Part shown: piece by piece, positions 6,838 to 13,431 of the stretch | Layout of the letters: every line of letters starts with the position of its first letter | How positions within the stretch are numbered: position 1 is the stretch's first letter | Source of the DNA: Deltaproteobacteria bacterium | Lineage (GTDB): Bacteria > Desulfobacterota > Binatia > Binatales > Binataceae | NCBI GenBank assembly: GCA_021780585.1 | Contig: JAJXYM010000169.1 | Location: forward strand, 1 to 14,216 | Direction of reading: 5' to 3' | Length of the DNA: 14,216 bases | The notes under the pieces: model-generated | The model's input: only the letters and a program-made list of their open reading frames with translations | Database searches by the model: none | Told to the model about the DNA's origin: nothing | Position numbers and translations under genes: made by a program

Positions 6838-8583
6838 CTAGTTGTTGCGGCCGCGGCCGGTGCGCGCGCCCCCTTCGCGGTCATCGCGATCGAGCCGCAG
6901 CTCCTCCTTGAGGATATCCTCAAGCGAGAAGCGCGCCGCCTCGTGCTCGCGCTTGAGATACGCCTGCATCTCCTCGCGTTCCTCGTGCGCGCGCAGCGCC
7001 TTGATCGAAAGGCCGATGCGCCGCTCCTTGCTGTCGACCTGCACCACCAGCGCCTCGACCTCGTCGCCGACCTTGAACAGGCCCGAGGGCTTGTCGACCC
7101 GCTCGTTGCTGAGCTGCGAGATATGGATCAGCCCCTCGATGCCCTCTTCGATTTCGACGAAGACGCCGAAATCGGCCACCGAGCTGACCTTGCCCTTGAT
7201 CCGCGTGTTGAGCGGATAGCGCTGCGCGACGCTATCCCAGGGATCGGCGGCAAGCTGCTTGATGCCGAGACTGACGCGCTCGTGCTCGACTTCGATTCCG
7301 AGCACTACCGCTTCGACCTCGTCGCCCTTCTTGAAGAGCTCCGAGGGATGGCGAACCTTCTTGGTCCACGACAGATCCGAAATATGCACGAGTCCGTCGA
7401 TTCCCGGCTCGATTTCGACGAACACGCCGAAGTCGGTGATCGATTTGATCTTGCCGGAAATCCGGCTGCCGATCGGATGGCGTTCGGCGAGCGCCTGCCA
7501 CGGATTCGGCTCGGTCTGCTTGAGGCCGAGCGAAATCCGGCGATTGCCCTCGTCGACGCCAAGCACCTGCACTTCGACGTAATCGCCGACGTTGACGACC
7601 TTCGAAGGATGGACGGCGCGCTTGCTCCAGCTCATCTCGGAGACGTGGATCAGCCCCTCGACGCCCTTTTCGAGTTCGACGAAGGCGCCGTAATCGGTGA
7701 CGCTGACGACCTTGCCGCGCAGCCGCGCGCCGATCGGATAGCTGTCGGCGGCCTTGGTCCACGGATCGGGCAGAATCTGCTTCATCCCGAGCGAGACCCG
7801 CTCGCGCGAGGGATCGTACTTGAGCACGACCACCTTGACCTGGTCGCCGACCTTGAGCACTTCCGACGGATGCTGCAGGCGGCCCCACGCCATATCGGTG
7901 ATATGGAGCAGGCCGTCGATGCCGCCGAGATCGACGAAGGCGCCGTAGTCGGTGATGTTCTTGACCGTGCCTTCGAGGATCACGCCCTCTTCGAGCACCT
8001 TGAGGGTCTGCTCCTTGAGCTCCGTGCGCTCGCGCTCGATCACGCTGCGGCGCGAGACCACGACGTTGCCGCGGGCGCGGTTGAACTTGAGGATCTGGAA
8101 GCGGCCGCGCTGTCCGACATAGCGGTCGAGATTGCGCGCCGGCCGGATATCGACATGCGAACCCGGCAGGAAGGCGGGCACGCCGATATCGACCTGCAGG
8201 CCGCCCTTGACCTTGCCGAGGATTACGCCTTCAACCGGAGTTTCGTTTTGGAACGCACGTTCGAGTTCGCGCCAGACCTTGAACTTCTCGGCCTTGGCAT
8301 GCGACAGCATCACGGTGCCGTTTTCGGTTTCGGAGCCTTCGAAATAAACATCGACCTCGTCGCCTTCCCTGACCGCGACGTTGCCCTCGTGATCAAGGAA
8401 TTCGGCGAGCGGCACCTGGCCTTCGCACTTGTAATTGATATCGATGATGACGTTGTCGCGAGTGATCAGGAGCACCGTGCCGGTAAGCACATCGCCCGGG
8501 CGCGGCGCTCGCAGGCTTTGTTCCATCAGCGACTCGAAATCATTCGTTCCTCCGTTCGTTTTGTCAGACAACTCTTTCTCCAT
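6838..8583 (-). CDS. rpsA: 30S ribosomal protein S1
   Basis: A 581-residue protein with six S1 (OB-fold) RNA-binding domains at about 28-97, 115-182, 199-268, 286-355, 373-442 and 460-529. Domains 1-2 bind the ribosome, and domains 3-6, which are near-repeats of one another (ITDYGAFVDL, VTDYGAFVEL, ITDFGVFVEI, VADFGVFVEI), bind mRNA. S1 helps the 30S subunit unfold and start on structured or weakly Shine-Dalgarno-led mRNAs, and many genes here indeed lack a clear Shine-Dalgarno. The C-terminal tail (about 535-581) is charged and ends GRGRNN. Length and domain count match the Proteobacteria-type S1 rather than the shorter Firmicutes form. A GGAAGG Shine-Dalgarno (8593-8598) lies 9 nt before the ATG, and a sigma70-like promoter lies just upstream. 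The order cmk-rpsA-ihfB is a conserved one. Confidence 0.98.
   Translation of the reverse strand: MEKELSDKTNGGTNDFESLMEQSLRAPRPGDVLTGTVLLITRDNVIIDINYKCEGQVPLAEFLDHEGNVAVREGDEVDVYFEGSETENGTVMLSHAKAEKFKVWRELERAFQNETPVEGVILGKVKGGLQVDIGVPAFLPGSHVDIRPARNLDRYVGQRGRFQILKFNRARGNVVVSRRSVIERERTELKEQTLKVLEEGVILEGTVKNITDYGAFVDLGGIDGLLHITDMAWGRLQHPSEVLKVGDQVKVVVLKYDPSRERVSLGMKQILPDPWTKAADSYPIGARLRGKVVSVTDYGAFVELEKGVEGLIHVSEMSWSKRAVHPSKVVNVGDYVEVQVLGVDEGNRRISLGLKQTEPNPWQALAERHPIGSRISGKIKSITDFGVFVEIEPGIDGLVHISDLSWTKKVRHPSELFKKGDEVEAVVLGIEVEHERVSLGIKQLAADPWDSVAQRYPLNTRIKGKVSSVADFGVFVEIEEGIEGLIHISQLSNERVDKPSGLFKVGDEVEALVVQVDSKERRIGLSIKALRAHEEREEMQAYLKREHEAARFSLEDILKEELRLDRDDREGGARTGRGRNN
6907..6924. promoter_or_regulatory. 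18-bp perfect palindrome in the 3' end of rpsA, upstream of ihfB
   Basis: CTTGAGGATATCCTCAAG is its own reverse complement over all 18 bases. It lies within the codons for LEDILK in the S1 C-terminal tail and about 97 bp upstream of the ihfB start. In E. coli the ihfB promoter lies within the end of rpsA and is autoregulated, so an operator here is plausible. No matching -35/-10 pair was found beside it, and it may be a coincidence of codon choice. Confidence 0.35.
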
Positions 8584-8621
8584 TTAGTGGGACCTTCCGC
8601 GGGACATCGAGACTACTGCGA

Positions 8622-8650
8622 TTTCTACAAGGCTGTTGGCGGCGTTTCAA
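8622..8650 (-). promoter_or_regulatory. Sigma70-like promoter of rpsA
   Basis: On the minus strand, TTGAAA (8650-8645, five of six matches to TTGACA) is followed after exactly 17 bp by TAGAAA (8627-8622, four of six to TATAAT). The -35 box starts 3 bp after the cmk stop codon. Transcription would begin near 8615, giving a leader of about 30 nt that carries the GGAAGG Shine-Dalgarno. This sits in the only 70-bp non-coding gap in this part of the operon. Confidence 0.55.
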
Positions 8651-8653
8651 GTC

Positions 8654-9334
8654 CTACCGGGCGCGCGCGAGTTGGTCGATCCGCGCGCGCATCCGCGCCA
8701 CCACTTCAGCGACGCCGTGACCGGTGGAATCGATCTCGATCGCATCGTCGGCCGGCCTGAGCGGGGCCAGCGTCCGTTCGCGATCGCGCCGGTCGCGTTC
8801 GATCAACTGATCGCGCACCGCCGCCAGCGTGATCGTCGCGCCCTGCGCCGCCAGTTCCGCATGGCGGCGGGCGGCGCGCACGTTCACGTCAGCGGTAAGA
8901 AAAAATTTCACTTCGGCGTCGGGGAAGATCGCGGTGCCGATATCCCGCCCTTCCATCACGACGCCGCCGTCGCGGCCGGCCGCGCGCTGCAATTCGCGCA
9001 TCCGCGCCCGCACCGCCGCGATCGTCGAGAGCCGCGAGGCGAGATCGCCAATCGCCGGATCGCCGATCGCCGCGCTCACGTCGCGGCCGTCGAGCGCAAT
9101 CCGATCGCCGTCGAAGCGGATTTCGATCCGCTCGAGCAGGCGCGTCAGTTCCGCCTCGCGCCCGGCGCCGTCGGGATCGATTCCGGCCGCGCGCGCCGCG
9201 ATCGCGACCGCCCGGTACATCGCGCCGGTGTTGACGTAGGCGAAGCCGAGCGCGCGCGCCAGCGCCCGCGCCACGGTCGATTTCCCGGCCCCGACCGGAC
9301 CGTCGATCGCCACCACCGGCCGCGCGCGCGTCAT
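8654..9334 (-). CDS. cmk: Cytidylate kinase
   Basis: A 226-residue kinase that phosphorylates CMP and dCMP with ATP in pyrimidine nucleotide metabolism; the length is almost that of E. coli Cmk (227). The P-loop GPVGAGKST is at 12-20. NTGAMYRA at 35-42 and EGRDIGTAIFPDAEVK around 128-143 are the conserved NMP-binding signatures. DRRDRERTLAPLRPADDA near 181-197 is the lid and C-terminal nucleotide-binding region. The frame is open further upstream, but the ATG at 9334 gives the family N-terminus (VVAIDGPVGAGKS) and overlaps the tyrA stop as ATGA, so translation is probably coupled to tyrA. In related clusters aroA lies between tyrA and cmk; here it is missing. Confidence 0.96.
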   Translation of the reverse strand: MTRARPVVAIDGPVGAGKSTVARALARALGFAYVNTGAMYRAVAIAARAAGIDPDGAGREAELTRLLERIEIRFDGDRIALDGRDVSAAIGDPAIGDLASRLSTIAAVRARMRELQRAAGRDGGVVMEGRDIGTAIFPDAEVKFFLTADVNVRAARRHAELAAQGATITLAAVRDQLIERDRRDRERTLAPLRPADDAIEIDSTGHGVAEVVARMRARIDQLARAR

Positions 9335-10194
9335 CGCAGCCGTCCGCGCATGCGCCGCCCGCGCTCGAACAATTGTATCAGCTCGGCCGGGTCGGCGCGC
9401 TCCACCGCGCGTTGAAACTGGTCCAGCGCGCCACGATAAAGGCCCATTGCGGCGATTATCGCGTCGCGATTCGTCAGGCAGATATCGCGCCACATCTCGG
9501 CCGACGAGGCCGCGATCCGGGTGGTGTCGCGCAAGCCGCCGGCGCCGTACTCGAGCGCGGCCCTGCCGTCGATCCGTTCGTCGGCGAGCGCCGCGGCCAG
9601 CGCGCTCGCAACGATCTGCGGCAGATGGCTCGCGCGGGCGAGGATCGCGTCATGCGTCTCGGGCGCCATCCGCTCGACGTTGGCGCCGGTCGCCCGCCAC
9701 AGCGCCTCGACCCGATCGATCGCGTCGGCCGTGCTGCGCGCCGCGGGCGTCACGATCACGCGCCGCCCCGCGAACAGCTCCGCCTCCGCCGCCGCCGCGC
9801 CGACGGTCTCCTTGCCGGCCACCGGATGCGCCCCGACCAGCGCCATCCGCGGCCCCAGCAGCGGTTCGAGGGCGTTGACCACCCAGCTCTTGACGCTGCC
9901 AACGTCGGTAATCACCGCGTCCTCGGGCAGATACGGGAGCATCGCCTGAAGCGTCTCCGGAAAGGTCATCACCGGCGTCGCCAGCATCACCAGGTCGGCG
10001 CCGCGCGCCGCCGCGGCCGGATCGCGCGTGGCGGAATCGACAATCCCGCGCGCGAGCGCCACGTCGAGATTCGCCTGACCGCGCCCCAGTCCGACGATCC
10101 GCTCGACCAATTGATCGCGGCGCGCCACCATTGCGAACGAGCCGCCAATCAGCCCGACGCCGCAAATCGTAACTTGACGAAAGAGCGCGCTCAT
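9331..10194 (-). CDS. tyrA: Prephenate (or arogenate) dehydrogenase
   Basis: A 287-residue NAD(P)-dependent dehydrogenase that oxidatively decarboxylates prephenate to 4-hydroxyphenylpyruvate, or arogenate to tyrosine. The Rossmann motif GVGLIGGS is at 12-19. DVGSVK (97-102) and GAHPVAGKE (121-129) are substrate-site motifs of the TyrA family. ASHLPQ (188-193) and GLRDTTRIAASSAEMWRDI (220-238) complete the helical dimerisation domain. There is no chorismate mutase domain and no C-terminal ACT domain, so this is the short monofunctional type. Sequence alone does not settle whether prephenate or arogenate is preferred. The start overlaps the hisC stop as ATGA and the stop overlaps the cmk start in the same way, so all three are probably translated together. 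Confidence 0.94.
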   Translation of the reverse strand: MSALFRQVTICGVGLIGGSFAMVARRDQLVERIVGLGRGQANLDVALARGIVDSATRDPAAAARGADLVMLATPVMTFPETLQAMLPYLPEDAVITDVGSVKSWVVNALEPLLGPRMALVGAHPVAGKETVGAAAAEAELFAGRRVIVTPAARSTADAIDRVEALWRATGANVERMAPETHDAILARASHLPQIVASALAAALADERIDGRAALEYGAGGLRDTTRIAASSAEMWRDICLTNRDAIIAAMGLYRGALDQFQRAVERADPAELIQLFERGRRMRGRLR

Positions 10195-11294
10195 GCGGCG
10201 CGTCCGAGCGCCGCCGCCAGGGCGGCGACCAGACGGCGGTTCTCCTCGGGCAGACCGACGCTGATCCGCAGATGCCGCGGCCAGCCATAACCGCCCATCG
10301 GGCGCACGATCACGCCGCTCTTGAGCAGCTTCTGGTAAACCGCCTGGCCGTCGCCGACGTCGACCAGGATGAAATTCGCCTGGCTGGCGGGATAGGCGAA
10401 GCCGAGCCGGCGGAACTCGCGCTCCAGGTACGCCATCCCTTCCGCGTTGACTGCGAGCGTGCGCCGGACGTGATCGTGATCGTCGAGTCCGGCGATCACG
10501 GCCGCCTGCGCGAGCGAGGTGACGTTGAACGGCTGGCGCACGTTATGGAGCAGGCTGACCAGCTCCGGCCGCGCGACCGCGTAGCCCACGCGCACGCCGG
10601 CCAGACCGAAAATCTTCGAGAAGGTGCGCATCGTCACGATCATCCGGCGCTCGTCATGATAGTCGAGCGAGTCCGGATAGTCCGGGTCGCGCACGAATTC
10701 GAAATAGGCCTCGTCGGCGACGATCACCACGTGTTCGGGAACGCGTTCGAGCAGCCGCTCCCAGGCGTCGCGCCGGAAAATCGTCCCGGCCGGATTGGTC
10801 GGATTGTCGAGAAAGATAATTCGCGTGTTCGCGTCGATCGCCGCCGCGATCGCGTCGAGATCTAAATAATAACCATCCTTCATCGGCACGGCGCGGCCTT
10901 CGCCGCCGGCCGCCGCCGTCGCCAGCGCGTAAATCGCGAACGAATGCTCCGAGAAGACCGCGTTGAGTCCCGGCCGCAAAAACAGGAAGGCGAGCAGGTT
11001 CAGCACTTCGACCGATCCGCCCGCCATGAAAATCCGCTCCGGCGCGACGCCGTGGCGCGCGGCGACCTTGCGGCTCACCGCCCAGCACGATCCGTCGGGA
11101 TAGCGATTGACGTCGTCGATCGCGGCGCGCATCGCCGCCACCGCCAGCGGCGACGGCCCGAGCGGGTTTTCGTTGGAGGCGAGCTTGACCGCCGCGCCGA
11201 TTCCGAGTTCGCGCTGCAACTCCTCGATCGGTTTGCCCGGCTCGTAGGGACGCAGCGCGGCGACTGTGGGCAGGACCAGTTGCTGGGGTTTCAC
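10191..11294 (-). CDS. hisC: Histidinol-phosphate / aromatic aminotransferase
   Basis: A 367-residue PLP-dependent class I/II aminotransferase. LASNENPLGPSP at 38-49 is the HisC N-terminal signature. DNPTNPAG (163-170) carries the PLP-contacting Asn, DEAY (194-197) the Asp and Tyr, and TFSKIFGLAG holds the Schiff-base lysine K227. R343 in HLRISVG binds the substrate carboxylate. Lying between pheA and tyrA, it probably serves phenylalanine and tyrosine formation by transaminating phenylpyruvate and 4-hydroxyphenylpyruvate (or prephenate), as the hisC copy in the Pseudomonas pheA-hisC-tyrA cluster is thought to do. A histidine-pathway role is not excluded. The start codon is GTG at 11294, 20 bp after the pheA stop and without a good Shine-Dalgarno. 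The stop overlaps the tyrA start (ATGA). Confidence 0.92.
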   Translation of the reverse strand: MKPQQLVLPTVAALRPYEPGKPIEELQRELGIGAAVKLASNENPLGPSPLAVAAMRAAIDDVNRYPDGSCWAVSRKVAARHGVAPERIFMAGGSVEVLNLLAFLFLRPGLNAVFSEHSFAIYALATAAAGGEGRAVPMKDGYYLDLDAIAAAIDANTRIIFLDNPTNPAGTIFRRDAWERLLERVPEHVVIVADEAYFEFVRDPDYPDSLDYHDERRMIVTMRTFSKIFGLAGVRVGYAVARPELVSLLHNVRQPFNVTSLAQAAVIAGLDDHDHVRRTLAVNAEGMAYLEREFRRLGFAYPASQANFILVDVGDGQAVYQKLLKSGVIVRPMGGYGWPRHLRISVGLPEENRRLVAALAAALGRAA

Positions 11295-11314
11295 CGGAAG
11301 ATCAAGGCCGGCCT

Positions 11315-12427
11315 TCAGTCGCCGGCGTACCTGCCTTCAGGATACGATCCCAGCACCTTGAGGAAAAGAGCCTGACGCTCCAATGCTTTCAGCGCCCGCC
11401 GCACCCGGGGGCTCTCGCGATGGCCCTCCAGGTCGACAAAGAACACATACGCCCACGGCTTTTCACGCTGCGGCCGCGACTGAATCATGGTCAGATTGAT
11501 TTTGCCGGCGGCGAACAGGGTCAGCGCGCCATGCAGCGCCCCCGCCCGCTCCGGCAGCGCGAAGACGATACTGGTCTTGTCGGCGCCGCTCGGCGGCTGG
11601 GCCTCCCGCCCGAGCACCAGAAAGCGCGTCACGTTCTGCGCCGAATCCTGGATATTCTCCGCGATCGCCTTGAGTCCGTAGGCGCGCGCCGCGTTGGCCG
11701 CGGCGATCGCCGCGATCGCGGGATCCTCCGCCGCGCGCCTGGCCGCCAGCGCGTTCGACGCCACCGCCTCCAGCTCCACATGCGGATAGTTCGCGGCGAG
11801 GAAGTTGCGGCATTGCCCGAGCGACTGCTGATGCGAGACGATTTTGCCGAACGCGCGCGCGTCCGCCCGCGCCATCAGGGTATGGCGAATCGGCAGCAGG
11901 ATCTCGCCGATCACCTTGAGCGGCGTGTCGATCAGCAAATCGAGCGTCAGGCTGACCGAACCTTCGGTCGAATTTTCCACCGGCACCACGCCGTAGCCGG
12001 CGCGGCCGTTCTCCAGCGCCTGGAACACCGCCGCGATCGAGGACTCGGGCGCGAATTCGGCGCTCGCGCCGAACCGCAGCCGCGCCGCCTCGTGCGAATA
12101 GGTATGCTCGGGGCCGAGATAGGCGACCCGGACGGTCTCCTCCAGCGCGGTGCAGGCGGAAATTATTTCGGTGAAGATCCGCCGCAGCTGCGCGCCGGTG
12201 AGCGGCCCGCGATTCAGCGCGCCAATCCGATCGAGCACCTGCCGTTCGCGCGCCGGCTGATAGATCGCCTTGCCCTCGGCCTGCTTGAGCTCGCCGACCG
12301 CCTGGGCGATCCGCGCCCGCTCCGAGAGCAGCGCCACCAGCTCACGATTGATTTCGTCGATCCGCCGGCGCAGATCGTCGAGTAACGGACGGCCGGCGTC
12401 CGTCCGGGTCTTTTTTTCCGCAGCCAT
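11315..12427 (-). CDS. pheA: Bifunctional chorismate mutase / prephenate dehydratase (P-protein)
   Basis: A 370-residue bifunctional enzyme converting chorismate to prephenate and on to phenylpyruvate. Residues about 14-95 are an AroQ chorismate mutase (LRRRIDEINRELVALL, then K48 and R60-E61 in the expected active-site positions). Residues about 99-272 are the prephenate dehydratase domain, with PVENSTEG near 149-156 and the catalytic TRF at 267-269 in NVTRF. An ACT regulatory domain follows (about 283-361), which in this family binds phenylalanine. Its two effector motifs read GALHG (296-300) and QSRP (316-319), compared with GALV and ESRP in the E. coli enzyme. The length and domain order are standard. 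The start ATG lies 14 bp after the accA stop with no Shine-Dalgarno visible. Confidence 0.96.
   Translation of the reverse strand: MAAEKKTRTDAGRPLLDDLRRRIDEINRELVALLSERARIAQAVGELKQAEGKAIYQPARERQVLDRIGALNRGPLTGAQLRRIFTEIISACTALEETVRVAYLGPEHTYSHEAARLRFGASAEFAPESSIAAVFQALENGRAGYGVVPVENSTEGSVSLTLDLLIDTPLKVIGEILLPIRHTLMARADARAFGKIVSHQQSLGQCRNFLAANYPHVELEAVASNALAARRAAEDPAIAAIAAANAARAYGLKAIAENIQDSAQNVTRFLVLGREAQPPSGADKTSIVFALPERAGALHGALTLFAAGKINLTMIQSRPQREKPWAYVFFVDLEGHRESPRVRRALKALERQALFLKVLGSYPEGRYAGD
12385..12417 (+). other. Terminator-like hairpin plus T7 tract, antisense within the pheA 5' end
   Basis: On the plus strand ACGGACG (12385-12391) pairs perfectly with CGTCCGT (12397-12403) around the loop GCCGG. 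Seven T residues follow at 12411-12417 after a 7-nt gap. It would act only on transcripts antisense to pheA. The T tract is also simply the complement of Lys-Lys codons near the pheA start, so chance is a fair explanation. Confidence 0.25.
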
Positions 12428-12441
12428 CGCGGGCGAAAGCG

Positions 12442-13431
12442 CTACTCGATTCCGCCGCGCTTTTCAACGCCGCCGGTCAGCCAGGCCGAGCCGATCGCGG
12501 CGAACTTGCGCCCGCGCGCGCGTCTCAGTTCCTCCGGCGCAAGCTTCAGCATCCGCCGCAGATGGCGCGTCAGGGCCGCGCCGACCGCCGCGATCGCCGC
12601 GCGGGGCTCGCGATGCGCGCCGCCGGGCGGCTCCGCCACGACCTCGTCGATAATCCCCAGCCCAAGCAGATCGTCCGCCGTTAGTTTCAGCGCGCGCGCC
12701 GCGTCCGCGACCTTTTCCGGCCCCGCCTCGCGCCACAGAATCGCCGCGCAGCCCTCCGGCGTGATCACCGAATAGCAGGCGTTTTCCTGCATCAGCACGA
12801 CGTTGCCGACGCCGATCGCGAGCGCGCCGCCCGAGCCGCCCTCGCCGATCACGCAGGCGACGACGGGCGCTTCGATCCGCGCCATCGCCTCGAGACTCGC
12901 CGCGATCGCCTCGGATTGGCCACGCTGCTCGGCCCCGATCCCCGGCTCCGCGCCCTGCGTGTCGATAAACGTGATCACCGGCAGATGGAAGCGGCTGGCG
13001 AGATCGAACAAGCGCGCCGCCTTGCGATAACCCTCCGGATAGGGCTTGCCGAAATTCCGCCGCAGCCGCTCGACCGTCGAACGGCCGCGCTGATGGCCCA
13101 CAATCGCCACCGGATGGCCGTCGAACCAGCCCATCCCCGCCACCATCGCGCCGTCGTCGCCGTAGCGCCGGTCGCCGTGCAGCTCGATAAAGTCGGTAAT
13201 CAGCGCCTCGACGTAATCAAGCGTCTGCGGACGCGCCGGATTACGCGCCGCGCGCACCCGATCGATCGGACTGAGCCGCGCCCGCAATTCGCCTTCCAGC
13301 CGCTTGCGCTCGGCGGCCAGCTTGCGCCGCGCGCCGGCCGATTTTTCCGCCGCGAGATTACCCGCGATCGCCTCCAGCCGCCGTTCGATCTCGGCCGCGC
13401 TCACTTCCGCCGTATGCGCCTGATGCTCCAT
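12442..13431 (-). CDS. accA: Acetyl-CoA carboxylase carboxyltransferase subunit alpha
   Basis: A 329-residue subunit that, with AccD, moves the carboxyl group from biotin on AccB to acetyl-CoA, giving malonyl-CoA for fatty-acid synthesis. The N-terminal ~50 residues are a charged helical region as in other AccA proteins. LSPIDRVRAARNPARPQTLDYV leads into the crotonase-like core: GDRRYGDD (86-93), GHQRGR and RRNFGKPYPEGYRKA (112-138), and IGEGGSGGALAIGVG (195-209), which forms the oxyanion-hole and acyl-CoA region. PEGCAAILW (225-233) is also conserved. A notable change is DTQGAEPG (157-164), where E. coli has DTPGAYPG. I chose the ATG at 13431 because it yields a family-like N-terminus. This start lies inside the 3' end of miaA (74-bp overlap). 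GGAG is present close to the ATG. AccD is not in the window. Confidence 0.95.
   Translation of the reverse strand: MEHQAHTAEVSAAEIERRLEAIAGNLAAEKSAGARRKLAAERKRLEGELRARLSPIDRVRAARNPARPQTLDYVEALITDFIELHGDRRYGDDGAMVAGMGWFDGHPVAIVGHQRGRSTVERLRRNFGKPYPEGYRKAARLFDLASRFHLPVITFIDTQGAEPGIGAEQRGQSEAIAASLEAMARIEAPVVACVIGEGGSGGALAIGVGNVVLMQENACYSVITPEGCAAILWREAGPEKVADAARALKLTADDLLGLGIIDEVVAEPPGGAHREPRAAIAAVGAALTRHLRRMLKLAPEELRRARGRKFAAIGSAWLTGGVEKRGGIE

Larger units (their letters stand above)
2229..13371. repeat. Dispersed palindromic octamer GCGATCGC, 11 copies
   Basis: Exact GCGATCGC occurs at 2229, 4666, 8780, 9198, 10846, 11661, 11703, 11712, 12590, 12902 and 13364 (start positions found by reading the window). 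Base composition alone predicts about half a copy. Nine of the eleven lie between 8.7 and 13.4 kb, and all eleven are inside coding regions. The octamer is the same as HIP1 of cyanobacteria, although the genes here do not look cyanobacterial. Ala-Ile-Ala coding (GCG ATC GC) explains some copies. Confidence 0.6.

Noticed and set aside
7000..8000. Similar blocks repeated at about 260-bp spacing
   Set aside because: These are the homologous S1 domains 3-6 within one gene, a normal feature of ribosomal protein S1 and not a DNA repeat array.
6559..8760. Long open plus-strand frame of 733 codons opposite rpsA and ihfB
   Set aside because: It is the complement of clear S1 and IHF genes; the protein is a repetitive mix of D, L, A, R and H that mirrors the S1 domain repeats. 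High G+C leaves antisense frames open by default.
9335..9493. N-terminal extension of cytidylate kinase
   Set aside because: It overlaps conserved tyrA codons and lies before the family N-terminus; the ATG at 9334 gives the expected length of 226 residues.
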